A DNA stretch of 64,000 bases, taken from the NCBI RefSeq assembly GCF_014490665.1, contig NZ_CP061038.1, positions 2,294,001-2,358,000 on the forward strand, read 5' to 3'. This DNA comes from Sphingomonas alpina (GTDB taxonomy: Bacteria; Pseudomonadota; Alphaproteobacteria; Sphingomonadales; Sphingomonadaceae). A program made the position numbers and the translations under genes. Each line of letters begins with the position of its first letter. Positions within the stretch are counted from its first letter, which is position 1. This document shows positions 18,768 through 27,845 of the stretch, piece after piece. The notes below the pieces were generated by a model that saw nothing but the letters and a program-made list of their open reading frames with translations, made no database searches and had not been told where the DNA came from.

Positions 18768-20051
18768 ATGAGCGACACCGCAAAGCTGAGCGTTGGCGGC
18801 AAGGATCTGGACTATGCCGTGATGCCGGGCACAGTCGGCCCCGATGTCATCGACATCCGCAAACTCTATGCCCAGACCGGCAAGTTCACTTACGACCCGG
18901 GCTTCACCTCGACCGCCAGCTGCGATTCCGCGATTACCTATATCGACGGTGATGAAGGCGTGCTGTTGCATCGCGGCTATACGATCGGCGAATTGTCCCG
19001 GCAGTCGAGCTTCATGGAAGTGTCGTACCTGCTGCTCAACGGCGAATTGCCGACCAAGGACGAGCTCGACAATTTCAGCTACACGATCAGCCGCCACACC
19101 ATGGTGCACGAGCAACTCGCGACCTTCTATCGCGGCTTCCGCCGTGACGCGCATCCGATGGCGGTGATGTGCGGCGTGGTCGGCGCTCTCTCGGCCTTTT
19201 ATCATGATTCCGCCGACATCACCGATCCGCGCCAGCGGATGATCGCCAGCCACCGGCTGATCGCTAAGATGCCGACGATTGCCGCGATGGCGTATAAATA
19301 TACTGTCGGGCAGCCTTTCCTCTATCCCGACAACTCATTGTCCTACACCGGCAATTTCCTGCGTATGACGTTCGGCGTGCCGGCTGAGGAATATGTCGTC
19401 AATCCAGTGGTCGAGCGCGCGCTCGACCGGATCTTCATCCTCCATGCCGACCATGAGCAAAACGCCTCGACCTCGACCGTGCGGCTTGCCGGTTCGTCGG
19501 GCGCCAATCCGTTCGCCTGCATCGCCGCCGGCATTGCCTGCCTGTGGGGCCCGGCGCATGGCGGCGCCAATGAAGCCGCGCTCAACATGCTGCGCGAGAT
19601 CGGCACGGTCGACCGGATTCCGGAATATATCGCCCGCGCCAAGGACAAGAACGATCCGTTTCGCCTGATGGGCTTCGGCCACCGCGTGTACAAGAATTAC
19701 GATCCGCGCGCGACCGTGATGCAGGAGACGGTACGCGAGGTCCTCGGCGAACTCGGCGTCACCGACCCCGTGTTCGACGTCGCGCTGAAGCTTGAAGAGA
19801 TGGCGCTCAACGACCCATATTTCATCGAGAAAAAGCTGTTCCCCAACGTCGATTTCTATTCCGGCGTGATCCTGTCGGCGATCGGTTTTCCGACGACGAT
19901 GTTCACCGCCCTGTTCGCGCTTGCCCGCACCGTCGGCTGGGTCGCGCAGTGGAATGAGATGATCGCCGATCCGGAACAGAAGATCGGCCGCCCGCGTCAG
20001 CTTTACACTGGTCCGACGCAGCGTGACTACGTCACCGTGGACAAGCGTTGA
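18768..20051 (+). CDS. gltA: Citrate synthase
   Basis: A 427-residue type II (hexameric, Gram-negative) citrate synthase condensing oxaloacetate and acetyl-CoA. Active-site histidines lie in [11 protein letters not shown] and in [14 protein letters not shown]; the catalytic aspartate lies in NVDFYSG near residue 362. It follows gltX closely, and its stop overlaps the TTG start of a small membrane protein gene. Confidence 0.95.
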   Translation: MSDTAKLSVGGKDLDYAVMPGTVGPDVIDIRKLYAQTGKFTYDPGFTSTASCDSAITYIDGDEGVLLHRGYTIGELSRQSSFMEVSYLLLNGELPTKDELDNFSYTISRHTMVHEQLATFYRGFRRDAHPMAVMCGVVGALSAFYHDSADITDPRQRMIASHRLIAKMPTIAAMAYKYTVGQPFLYPDNSLSYTGNFLRMTFGVPAEEYVVNPVVERALDRIFILHADHEQNASTSTVRLAGSSGANPFACIAAGIACLWGPAHGGANEAALNMLREIGTVDRIPEYIARAKDKNDPFRLMGFGHRVYKNYDPRATVMQETVREVLGELGVTDPVFDVALKLEEMALNDPYFIEKKLFPNVDFYSGVILSAIGFPTTMFTALFALARTVGWVAQWNEMIADPEQKIGRPRQLYTGPTQRDYVTVDKR

Positions 20052-20239
20052 TCAAAACCGCATTGCGGGCCGGCGGCGTCCTGGTGACGCTGTCCGGCCT
20101 GTTCTTCTGCGGTCAGGGCCTCGGCCTCATCATGTGGCCTGCGCAGAGCTTCATGCTCGCGCAGGGCCAATGGGCGATCTACGGCGCGATCATTGCGCTG
20201 TTCGGGATCGGGTTGATCGTCTTCAGCCGGCGTTTCTGA
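20048..20239 (+). CDS. Small two-helix membrane protein
   Basis: A 63-residue hydrophobic protein with two predicted membrane helices (about residues 7-29 and 40-59) and a basic end (SRRF). The TTG start overlaps the gltA stop, so it may be translated by coupling. I do not recognise a family. Coding is plausible from the clean hydrophobic pattern but not proven. Confidence 0.5.
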   Translation: MIKTALRAGGVLVTLSGLFFCGQGLGLIMWPAQSFMLAQGQWAIYGAIIALFGIGLIVFSRRF

Positions 20240-20254
20240 GCCGGACGATCCAAT

Positions 20255-20894
20255 TCAGGCGTGCCGCTCCAACCTTATGTCGCGGCGGGCGAGCCATACC
20301 CCGGCCGCATTCCGCTCCAGCCGAACGATCCCCGTTCCGCCGCGCAGTTCCTGCGCCCGGCGATAGGCCTGCGTGACGCCGAATTCGCCGTCGAACACGA
20401 CATCGTCGAGATAATAGGCCGGATGCCCCGGTTCGGCGATGAACAGGTGGACGTGCGCCGGCATAGTCTCGTTCGGATAGGGCGCGGGCTTGATCGTATC
20501 AAAAGTGTACACGCCGTCTCTGCCCGTCTTCACCCAGGCGCCCATGACGCCGGCTCCATTCGGATTCGCTCGTGCCGTTGGCGTAGCGCCCGGCGGCATT
20601 GGTATGATGCGCATAGATTACCACATTCGCCGCCGGCCTTGTGCCATCGGCGGCGAGCACGCGGCCGGTAAGGATCATGCGCTCGCCCGGCTCGGCCTTG
20701 CCTGCCATCCGCAGCGATGCCGGAAGCCCGGCTGGTGCGCGTTCGGCAACCGCCTCGCACCCTTCGCAATTGTACAGATTGGCGCGTGCGGGTTCGGCAC
20801 CGCGTCGCCACCAGCCGGCTCGCGCAGACACCGCGAGGCCGGCGGCGGCCAATCCAAGGCTCAGCACAGCGGTTCGTCGATCCAATCGCGTCAT
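20255..20894 (-). pseudogene. Intradiol ring-cleavage dioxygenase-like exported protein, frameshifted
   Basis: The N-terminal part begins MTRLDRRTAVLSLGLAAAG, a signal peptide. The fold of catechol/protocatechuate 3,4-dioxygenases follows, with NVVIYAHHTNAAGRY holding the first iron tyrosine. The frame then shifts: the C-terminal part (AWVKTGRDGVYTFDTIKP, PAHVHLFI with the two iron histidines) is in a different frame. Deleting one G in the run at 20541-20543 gives a continuous ~212-residue protein. These exported homologues are often of unknown substrate. Sequencing error or a recent mutation are both possible. Confidence 0.8.
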
Positions 20895-21001
20895 AACGGA
20901 CTCGCGAAGACTGCAGGTGCAGCAGCCATAGCGCATTGCCACATTTGCAGGAACCGCCCAGGCGAGACTGACCTGGCCAGGCGACATTCGACCCGACCCA
21001 G

Positions 21002-22375
21002 TTACTCGCGATACGGCAAGGTAAAGACGAACCGCGCGCCCTGCCCCGGCGCACTGTCGACAGTGATGTCGCCGCCCATCGCTCGCGCCAGGCGGCGCGC
21101 GATATAAAGACCAAGGCCGCTGCCGCCCGCTTCGTGCGGGTCGACGCGTTCGAATTTTTCGAAAATGCGCTTCTGGTCCTCGATCGCGATGCCCTTGCCC
21201 TGATCGGCGACGATCACTGCGGCGATATCGCCCTCGCGTTCGGTGCGGATCCACACCATGCCGTCGACCGGAGAATAGCGCACGGCGTTGCCGATCAAAT
21301 TGACCAATATCTGAAGCGCGCGGCGGAATTCGCCAGTCGCGGGGAGCATGTCGTCAGGCGCAGGCTTGTCGATCCGCACTTTGGCGCCGCTCGCGCGGAC
21401 ACCGAGCAGGCCCGCCGCGCGACGCGACACGTCCGCGAGATCGATCGGTTCAGCCGCGACCTTGAAGCCGGGCCGCTCGATCGCCTGCAGATCGACCAGA
21501 TCGTCGACCAGCCCCATCAGGTGCCGGCCGGCACTGGCGATATCGGCGGCATAATCGGCATAGTCCTGACGCAACGGCCCCTCCGATTGCGCATTGATGC
21601 TGTCGGCATTGGCGATGATCCGCCCCAACGGCGAACGCAGCGCCGCATCGAGCCGCGCGGCAAAGGCGCCCGACACGCCTTCATTTTCCGGAAAGGGCGC
21701 AACCGGCGCCGGATCGGGATCGATCATGTGCGCGGCGCCGATAAAGCCGGCAAACGCGCCCTGGCTGTCGGTGCGCGGCGTTGCAGCCAGTCGCACCGCC
21801 TGCCCGGTGGGGCGAACGGTCGCGCGCTGATCGTCAAAGCGCTGCCGCATCGCCAGCCCGCCAAGGATCGGAAACGCGCCTTCGCGGTCCTCCCCCAGCA
21901 GGAACAGGCGCGTCAGCGGCTGGCCGAGCATCTCGCCTGCATCGAAGCCGTATTTCGCGCCCACGGTGATCGACAGGAAACTGACCCTGAGCGCTGCATC
22001 GGTCTCCCACAGCCAGTCAGCGCCGCTGCGCAGGAAATCGCCCTCGCGCTCGCCATCGGGCGTGCCGGAGCGCCAGGCCGAGCGCATGCGCCAGCCAGTG
22101 ATCTCCAGACGAACACCCTGAGCATCGGGATTGGCGCGAACCCACAGATCGACGTCGCCATCCCCATCGCCCGCGACCACGCCACGCGAGATCAGGATAC
22201 CGAGCCGCTGAGCGAGCCGCGCGAGGGTCGCGACCTGCGGGATCGCGATTGGCTGGCCGAGGCCGCCACCGGCCCGGGTGTTGAGTTCGTGCAACCGCTG
22301 ATCGGCCTCGATCAGCCGGCCGGCGGGATCGAGCAGACCGCGCACCGGCGGCAGGCTTGAATCGAGCATGTTCAC
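21002..22375 (-). CDS. PAS/HATPase sensor kinase-like protein lacking the phospho-acceptor histidine
   Basis: About 457 residues. A PAS-like domain spans ~70-220, a HisKA-like dimerisation helix pair ~225-300, and a complete HATPase_c domain ~340-455 with N box (NLIGNAVRYS), G1 (DQGKGIA) and G2 (GSGLGLYI). In the H box, where kinases have S-H-E-L-R-T-P-L, this protein has D-A-A-L-R-S-P-L, so the histidine is alanine. It can bind ATP but should not autophosphorylate normally. A GTG start at 22375 overlaps the stop of the DUF2336 gene (GTGA); an ATG lies two codons later. A DivL-like regulatory role is a possible analogy only. Confidence 0.8.
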   Translation of the reverse strand: MNMLDSSLPPVRGLLDPAGRLIEADQRLHELNTRAGGGLGQPIAIPQVATLARLAQRLGILISRGVVAGDGDGDVDLWVRANPDAQGVRLEITGWRMRSAWRSGTPDGEREGDFLRSGADWLWETDAALRVSFLSITVGAKYGFDAGEMLGQPLTRLFLLGEDREGAFPILGGLAMRQRFDDQRATVRPTGQAVRLAATPRTDSQGAFAGFIGAAHMIDPDPAPVAPFPENEGVSGAFAARLDAALRSPLGRIIANADSINAQSEGPLRQDYADYAADIASAGRHLMGLVDDLVDLQAIERPGFKVAAEPIDLADVSRRAAGLLGVRASGAKVRIDKPAPDDMLPATGEFRRALQILVNLIGNAVRYSPVDGMVWIRTEREGDIAAVIVADQGKGIAIEDQKRIFEKFERVDPHEAGGSGLGLYIARRLARAMGGDITVDSAPGQGARFVFTLPYRE

Positions 22376-23425
22376 GCCCGCTTCCGCGCCAGTGCGCGCA
22401 GCGCAGCGCGATAATCGGGGTGAAGCCTGAGCGGCGCAAGCGCAGCACGCGCCGTATCGGCCGGGGTCGCGACGATCGTGTCGATCGAGATCGGCAAAGG
22501 CCTCGAGATCGCGGCGTGCATCGGCTTCGCATAGCGCGAGCCCGATGCGAGCGATCGGTTCACGGCCCAGCTCGAGCGCCCGCAGAACCAGCCAGAGCCG
22601 GGCGGCATCGGGATCGAGCACGACCTCGCGCGCCTGGTGGAAGTCCAGACCCATCGCATGCGCGATCAGGGCGATGAACAGGGCGATGCGGCGGTCGCCG
22701 ATCGTTTCGAGCAGCAAGGCGGGCAGTTCCCCGGGCGATGCCTCGATTGCCGCCGCAAGCCGCATCGCTGCCGCTTCCAGCCGGTCGCCCTCGTCATGTG
22801 CCGCAAGACTCCGCGCAGCCGCTTCCGCGAGCGCGCGATCCAGTGCTGCCATCGGTGCGTCGGCATCGGTCGCGAACCGTTCGCGCAGAGCCGCCGCGAC
22901 CCACCAGACCAGCCGGTGATGCAGATCGGCCGGCAAGTCGGTATGCGAGCCCATGCCGCCATCGATCGCGCCGCGCCGCCGGCTTTCCGCCGTCATCAGC
23001 GCCATTGCCCCGGCCGCCACGACCGAATCGGGTTGATTGACCAGGCGCGCGAGCAGGCTGGGCTTTTCGGGTTCGTCGGGCGCGGCCGGCGGCAGCGCGT
23101 CGCCCAGCGCATCCTGCTGCACACGCGCAATCAACTCACGCATCAGATCCACATCGCGCAGCAAGCCGGCAACGACCAGGCGATCCAGTACCGAGACGCT
23201 GGCCGCAGTCAGGGTCTCAGCCAACATTGTCTCTTCGCGGGCGGCCAGCAGGCGCGCCGCATGCTGCCGCAGCGCACCGTCGATCGACACCACCATCGCG
23301 GCAAGCGCGGTCGCCATCGCCGATCGCGATCGATCGTCGAGCCGGGCATCATCGGGCAGGAAAAAATCGTCGATCGCTACCGCGAGCCGATGATCGGCAC
23401 GCGCGTCTGCACCGGCTGCGCGCAC
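22372..23425 (-). pseudogene. DUF2336 protein, frameshifted near its C-terminus
   Basis: An alpha-helical, Ala/Leu/Arg-rich protein of ~350 residues resembling the alphaproteobacterial DUF2336 family (HEAT-like repeats; often near two-component genes). The frame runs on into the downstream kinase gene, which would create an 807-residue fusion. But from ~22490 another frame carries the proper family C-terminus (ISIDTIVATPADTARAAL, then a stop that overlaps the kinase start as GTGA). One extra base in the GATCTCG region explains this. The GTG start at 23425 is the longest available. Confidence 0.7.
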
Positions 23426-23519
23426 AAGCAGCGGGCCGGCCCCCTCTGGGTGCCATCATCCATGTCGCGAACGTTGATCGACATGTGTCTCGGCTTAGGG
23501 AAATGTCGTTAAAACGAAA

Positions 23520-24701
23520 CTAAGGCTTTTCGCGAAATGCCTCAATGGCAGCGAAAAGCGTCACCCCGGCATACATTGCCGCCAGTGATAACCCGATCAG
23601 CGGATATCCTGCACCGACCGGAATCAGCATCGCCACCAGATAGGCGACCGACGTCGCCCACCAGGCCCGTCGCGTCCGGTCATGTGCAGCGCGTTCGACC
23701 AGCGCCGCTGCGGCGATCAGCGTGATCGACAGAGTCCATCCGGTTGCCGTGCCGGTCTGCATGCTGGCATGCCCGAGTTCAAGTGCGGCGAGCGCCGCGA
23801 ATCCGGGAATCGCGGTACGTTGCGCGCGCGAAAGCCCCTCCTCGTCGCGCAGCCAGGCGAGCGCCTGCCCGATGGTGAAGGCGAGCGCGGCGACAATGGT
23901 GAGCGCCACCCCTGTGCCTGGCCAGGCGAACCAGATCGCTGCGAGCCCGCCAAGGCCGATCACACACCCCGTCGCTCCCAGGGCCCAGGTCGGCATTCCG
24001 CGCGCCATCAAAGCGGGCAGCACGAGCCGGGCGAGAGGCGCGAGCAGGAATCGGTCGGCCCAGGCGACTGGCTTGGACACCAGCGCCGCGAGGATGACGT
24101 TCCCGCGATCAGCCAAGGTGCGCGAATCGCGTTCGATGCCGTGCGCACCGCCGGCAGCACCGGGCGGCATGGCAATCTGGACGGCCTGAGCTTGCGCGGC
24201 GACGCGCAGCAGCGTTGATTGGAAGTCATAGTCCCTCGGCATCGCCGCCACCTCGGCGATCCGCTTGGGATCGAGCCGCGCCAGACCGGCCCAGGCGGCA
24301 TCGACACCGACACGCTCGAAGCCCGGCACCGCGTCGCGGTCGGACATGGTCAGGATCGCATCCTCGCCATCGCCGGCAAGCAGAGCGACAACATCGCCGG
24401 TCGTGACCAGGCCATCGGCGACGACCAGCACGCGCGCGAGCGGGTGGATCTTCTGCTTGGCCTCGACCGCGTTGCGCACGACATCGACCGAAACGCCGCG
24501 CCGCCCGATCCGGCTGATCGCACCAAGCAGTTCGGGCGTGAGCCGCGCAACGACAACGATAAGCTGCGATGCGCCGGCGGCGACCACCAGCCGCGCCTGG
24601 AATTCGATCAGCGTCAGTCCACCGAACGGCAAGGTCGCCGCCAGCGTGCCGCGCCGGTCGTCGGCATCCTCAGTCGCGAAAATCAATCCAGCCAGCATCA
24701 T
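23520..24701 (-). CDS. NTP-transferase-like plus membrane domain protein, function unknown
   Basis: 393 residues. The first ~150 look like a nucleotidyltransferase Rossmann fold (LAGLIFATEDADDRRG, then PFGGLTLIEFQARLVVAAGA). But the usual GxGxR-type NTP loop is not clear. The C-terminal ~190 residues have about six membrane helices. The combination recalls fused cytidylyl/CDP-alcohol phosphotransferases that make phospholipid headgroups, but I do not see the CDP-alcohol motif DGxxAR-x8-G, so the function is left open. Sits between a kinase-like and an Hpt-like gene. Confidence 0.6.
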   Translation of the reverse strand: MMLAGLIFATEDADDRRGTLAATLPFGGLTLIEFQARLVVAAGASQLIVVVARLTPELLGAISRIGRRGVSVDVVRNAVEAKQKIHPLARVLVVADGLVTTGDVVALLAGDGEDAILTMSDRDAVPGFERVGVDAAWAGLARLDPKRIAEVAAMPRDYDFQSTLLRVAAQAQAVQIAMPPGAAGGAHGIERDSRTLADRGNVILAALVSKPVAWADRFLLAPLARLVLPALMARGMPTWALGATGCVIGLGGLAAIWFAWPGTGVALTIVAALAFTIGQALAWLRDEEGLSRAQRTAIPGFAALAALELGHASMQTGTATGWTLSITLIAAAALVERAAHDRTRRAWWATSVAYLVAMLIPVGAGYPLIGLSLAAMYAGVTLFAAIEAFREKP

Positions 24702-24831
24702 CCGGCTGTTAGGGCGTCACGGCGCGAATGGCAAAGACCCGCGTCGGCCCCAATCGACCGAGGCAGCGGTTAGGAGATGGATGCACCCATCCGTGCGCCG
24801 AAAGGAAGACGCCGTCGAACCGCGCTCCCGA

Positions 24832-24867
24832 TGACTCTCCCAGTGACTCTCCCAGTGACTCTCAGAG
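24832..24867. repeat. Short tandem repeat, 12-mer x3
   Basis: TGACTCTCCCAG occurs twice in a row, followed by a third diverged copy (TGACTCTCAGAG) that includes the stop codon of the Hpt-like gene. Replication slippage could change the copy number here without affecting the gene. Confidence 0.8.
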
Positions 24868-25170
24868 CCGCTCGACCGCGCGGCGCAGCTTGCGCAACAG
24901 GACGACATCATGTGGCGGAACGGTCGCGGCTTCAGTGGCGATCGCCATCAGCCGGATCGCGCCAAAGCTTGCCGCCAAGCCCTTCAGCCGCCAGGCCGCC
25001 GCTTGCCACCCTTCCGCATCGCGCGCACGCTCCAGGCCGTCCAGCCCGCGCTGCACGCTGTCGAGAAACGCCTCACGCAGCTCGGCAATCAGGGCAGGTT
25101 CGTCACCCACCGCTGCCGCCAGCGTCGCATCGATTGCACCAGGATCATACGCCATGCCGCTGTCGTACAT
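24862..25170 (-). CDS. Hpt-like domain protein lacking the phospho-acceptor histidine
   Basis: A 102-residue four-helix-bundle protein of the histidine phosphotransfer type. The signature normally reads AHxLKG; here it is A-A-W-R-L-K-G-L-A-A-S-F-G-A, so tryptophan (codon TGG) replaces the acceptor histidine while the surrounding helix is well kept. It cannot relay phosphate in the normal way and may act as a decoy or adaptor. Divergent from the coiled-coil gene with a 60-bp gap. The second ATG (residue 6) is an alternative start. Confidence 0.75.
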   Translation of the reverse strand: MYDSGMAYDPGAIDATLAAAVGDEPALIAELREAFLDSVQRGLDGLERARDAEGWQAAAWRLKGLAASFGAIRLMAIATEAATVPPHDVVLLRKLRRAVERL

Positions 25171-25230
25171 CGCAACTCTTAAGGCGAGGTTTCGCTATTC
25201 GCTTTCCGGCGCTGCAAATCGTGGTAAACA

Positions 25231-27543
25231 ATGGATATGAATGGGGGTTCGCGCATTGTCGATATCCGCCCGGGGCACGGCAAGGCCGCCCCGGAGGATG
25301 ATCTTATCTTGTCGGATCCATTGCCCATCGAAACGCCCGAACTGACACCCGAGTTCGACGATGACGACGCCGATGACGCGCCGCGCACCCGATTCGGCTG
25401 GGTCGCGCCCACCCTCGGCGTGCTGGTGTCGATCGGCTGGGTCGGCGCGATGCTGTGGCTGTCCTGGCCGAGCCTGACGCGGGCCGAGCCGATGGCGCTG
25501 ACCGGCTTCATCGCTGCGCTGTGTGTCCCCCCGGCGCTGATCGGTATCCTGCTGATCCTTGCGCTGCGCACCAGCAGGGCCGAGGCGCATCGTTTCGGCA
25601 TCACCGCTCAGGCGATGCGCGCCGAGGCCGCCAGCCTGGAGCGAACGGTCGCGGTGCTGTCGCGCACGATCGACGCCAATCGCACCAAGCTCGCAGAACA
25701 GACCACCGCGCTGATGGCGATGGGCGACGGCGCCGCGAACAAGCTGGCGACGATCGGCACCGGCCTTGCGACTCAAGTGGCCGAGACAGACACGCATGCA
25801 AGGACCCTGGCCGAGGCCGCGGCGATCGCCCATGCCAAGCTCGATGTGTTGATGGCGATGCTGCCCCGCGCGCACAGCGAAACAGCCGAAATGGCGCGGA
25901 CGCTTGAACGTACCGGGTTGAGCGCGACAGAACAGGCCGGTGCACTCGATGCGCAGCTGACCGCGCTGGCCGAACGCGGGCGCGAGGCCGATGCCGTCGC
26001 CGGCGGCGCGGCGCAGCGACTCGCCGCGCACATCACGCGGATGGAAGCGACCGGCGAGACCGCCGGCACGCGGCTCGAACAGATTACCGAAGCGATGTCG
26101 GAAGCGGTCGACGGCCTGCTCGGCCGTACCGCCGATGCCGTCGATGAAGCGCGCAAGGGCATCACTGCGCAGGGCGAAGCGATGCTGGCGATGCTCGGCA
26201 CCAACCAGGCGGCGCTCGACCGTGCCGGCAAGGACGGCGCCGAGGCGCTGGCCGCGCGGATGAGCACGATCGAGGCGCTGATCGACCGGATCGCTACGCG
26301 ACTCGATCAGCAGCGGGGAACGAGCGACGCGATCATCGTCGAACTCGACGACGGCATTACCCATGTGTCGGGACGTCTCGATGCGCTTCACGCACAGGGG
26401 GTCGATCGAACCCAGACGCTCGCTGCATCGATCAGCGCGCTGGGCGGATCCGCCGATGCGATGACCGAAGCGCTCAAGACCGGCGACCTGATGGCGACCA
26501 GCGCAATCACCACGACCGAGCGGCTATTGCTCGCGCTCGACGCCGCAGCGCGCGAGATCGACGAGACGCTGCCCGACGCGCTCACCCGGCTCGACACGCG
26601 CATCCTCGACAGCCGCAAGGTCATCGGCGACGCCAAGCCCGAACTTCTTGCGCTCGTTACTGCGGCCGAGAGCACGCACGACGCGATCGAAGCGATCGCT
26701 CAGGTCATCTCGCATCAGCGCGATACGGTCGACAAGCTGTCGGGCACATTGCTCGAAACGCTGACCAGCGGCCAGGCCAAGGCCGATGCGCTCGGCCAGA
26801 TGGTCGACGACACGATCGGCCGCACGCATCGCTTCGCCGAGGAAGCCGCACCCCGGCTGGTCGAAGCGCTGCTCCGCGTCCGCGATACTGCCAGTGCCGC
26901 CGCCGACCGCGCGCGCGAAACGCTGGCCACGGTCATTCCGGAGGCGACTCAGGCGCTCGAGACGGCCAGCGTCGCGGCGATGGAGCGTGCCGCTGGCAAT
27001 GCCGTACTGCAGCAGATCGCATCGATCGGCGAAGCCGCGGAGATGGCGGCGGAAGCCGCGCAACGCGCATCCGAGCGGCTGACGCGCCAGATGCTTGCCA
27101 TCGCCGATTCGACAGCGATGGTCGAAAGCCGGATCGAGGATGCGCGTGAGGAACGCGAAGCCGCTGATCGCGATACATTCGCCCGGCGTGTGTCGCTGCT
27201 GATCGAATCGCTCAACTCGGTTTCGATCGACATCACCAAATCGGTCTCGGCCGAAGTCTCCGACAGTGCCTGGGCAGCCTATCTGAAGGGCGATCGCGGC
27301 GTCTTCACCCGCCGCGCGGTGCGCCTGCTCGACGCCGGAGAGGCGCGCGAGATCCTGCGGCATTATGACGAGGACCCGGCGTTCCGCCAGCAGGTCAATC
27401 GCTATATCCACGACTTTGAGGCGATGCTGCGCGCGATCCTGGCGCAACGCGACGGATCGCCGCTGGGCGTGACCTTGCTGTCGTCGGATATGGGCAAGCT
27501 GTACGTTGCGCTCGCCCAGGCAATCGAGCGCCTGCGCACCTGA
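25231..27543 (+). CDS. Membrane-anchored giant coiled-coil protein (TipN-like architecture)
   Basis: 770 residues. Acidic, disordered N-terminus (~1-50, with DDDDADDA), two membrane helices (~57-78 and ~88-110), then ~550 residues of Ala/Glu/Thr-rich helix with heptad-like spacing and no enzyme motif. A more globular conserved C-terminal ~110 residues begins near RRVSLLIESLNSVSIDITKS. This layout resembles the polarity factor TipN of Caulobacter, also a two-helix coiled-coil protein of similar size; homology is not shown. Neighbouring pseudo-kinase and pseudo-Hpt genes fit a cell-cycle or polarity module. Confidence 0.7.
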   Translation: MDMNGGSRIVDIRPGHGKAAPEDDLILSDPLPIETPELTPEFDDDDADDAPRTRFGWVAPTLGVLVSIGWVGAMLWLSWPSLTRAEPMALTGFIAALCVPPALIGILLILALRTSRAEAHRFGITAQAMRAEAASLERTVAVLSRTIDANRTKLAEQTTALMAMGDGAANKLATIGTGLATQVAETDTHARTLAEAAAIAHAKLDVLMAMLPRAHSETAEMARTLERTGLSATEQAGALDAQLTALAERGREADAVAGGAAQRLAAHITRMEATGETAGTRLEQITEAMSEAVDGLLGRTADAVDEARKGITAQGEAMLAMLGTNQAALDRAGKDGAEALAARMSTIEALIDRIATRLDQQRGTSDAIIVELDDGITHVSGRLDALHAQGVDRTQTLAASISALGGSADAMTEALKTGDLMATSAITTTERLLLALDAAAREIDETLPDALTRLDTRILDSRKVIGDAKPELLALVTAAESTHDAIEAIAQVISHQRDTVDKLSGTLLETLTSGQAKADALGQMVDDTIGRTHRFAEEAAPRLVEALLRVRDTASAAADRARETLATVIPEATQALETASVAAMERAAGNAVLQQIASIGEAAEMAAEAAQRASERLTRQMLAIADSTAMVESRIEDAREEREAADRDTFARRVSLLIESLNSVSIDITKSVSAEVSDSAWAAYLKGDRGVFTRRAVRLLDAGEAREILRHYDEDPAFRQQVNRYIHDFEAMLRAILAQRDGSPLGVTLLSSDMGKLYVALAQAIERLRT

Positions 27544-27600
27544 TCGCGCCGCGAGGCGCCCCACTCGCCGACATCTCTTCACGAGAGCGATTCGGGGCCG

Positions 27601-27810
27601 AAATGATGCTGTTTCTGCTGTTATTTCGGCGCCAATTTTTTCCATGCTGTTAAGTTGGATTTCGGGTTCAAAATTCTATCCTGTTTCCAGTCTCTTACGA
27701 TCAATTATGCTGTTATTGAATAACAGCATGAAAACAGCACGGAACAGCATGCTGTTTTCGACGCAACAGCATGCGCGAGCGTTCAGTTTTGACGACAATG
27801 AGAAAGAGCG
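27601..27810 (-). ncRNA. Element B: boxA-led array of AACAGCATG words
   Basis: Second copy of the family, read on the minus strand. AACAGCATG or its complement CATGCTGTT, whole or trimmed by 1-2 bases, occurs about nine times: 27606, 27616, 27643, 27707, 27722, 27733, 27743, 27748, 27765. Hairpin 1 (27748-27756 with 27765-27773) has a 9-bp stem and 8-base loop, as in A and C. The segment 27707-27729 is an 11-bp perfect inverted repeat around one base. The late block GTTGGATTT (plus strand 27654-27662), A6 tract and CGAAAT plus tandem words match element A. The rest of the 27544-28119 gap holds the upstream motif and no gene I can support. Confidence 0.6.
27794..27810 (-). promoter_or_regulatory. 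boxA-like antitermination sequence, element B
   Basis: Minus-strand CGCTCTTTCTCATTGTC: the CGCTCTTT core is intact and the downstream CATTGT resembles rRNA-leader boxA context, although the GA after CTTT is replaced by CT. Position relative to the upstream motif and to hairpin 1 matches elements A and C. Confidence 0.5.
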
Positions 27811-27845
27811 TGGCGAAGGCCCGGTAGAGCCCCGTCCGGTATATG

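Noticed and set aside
21002..23425. A single 807-residue DUF2336-histidine kinase fusion protein
   Set aside because: The proper DUF2336 C-terminus and stop lie in another frame, and a GTGA overlap marks a separate kinase start.
27601..27810. Elements as integron attC sites or transposon ends
   Set aside because: No integrase or transposase nearby, no target duplication, and the inverted words are multiple rather than a single pair.
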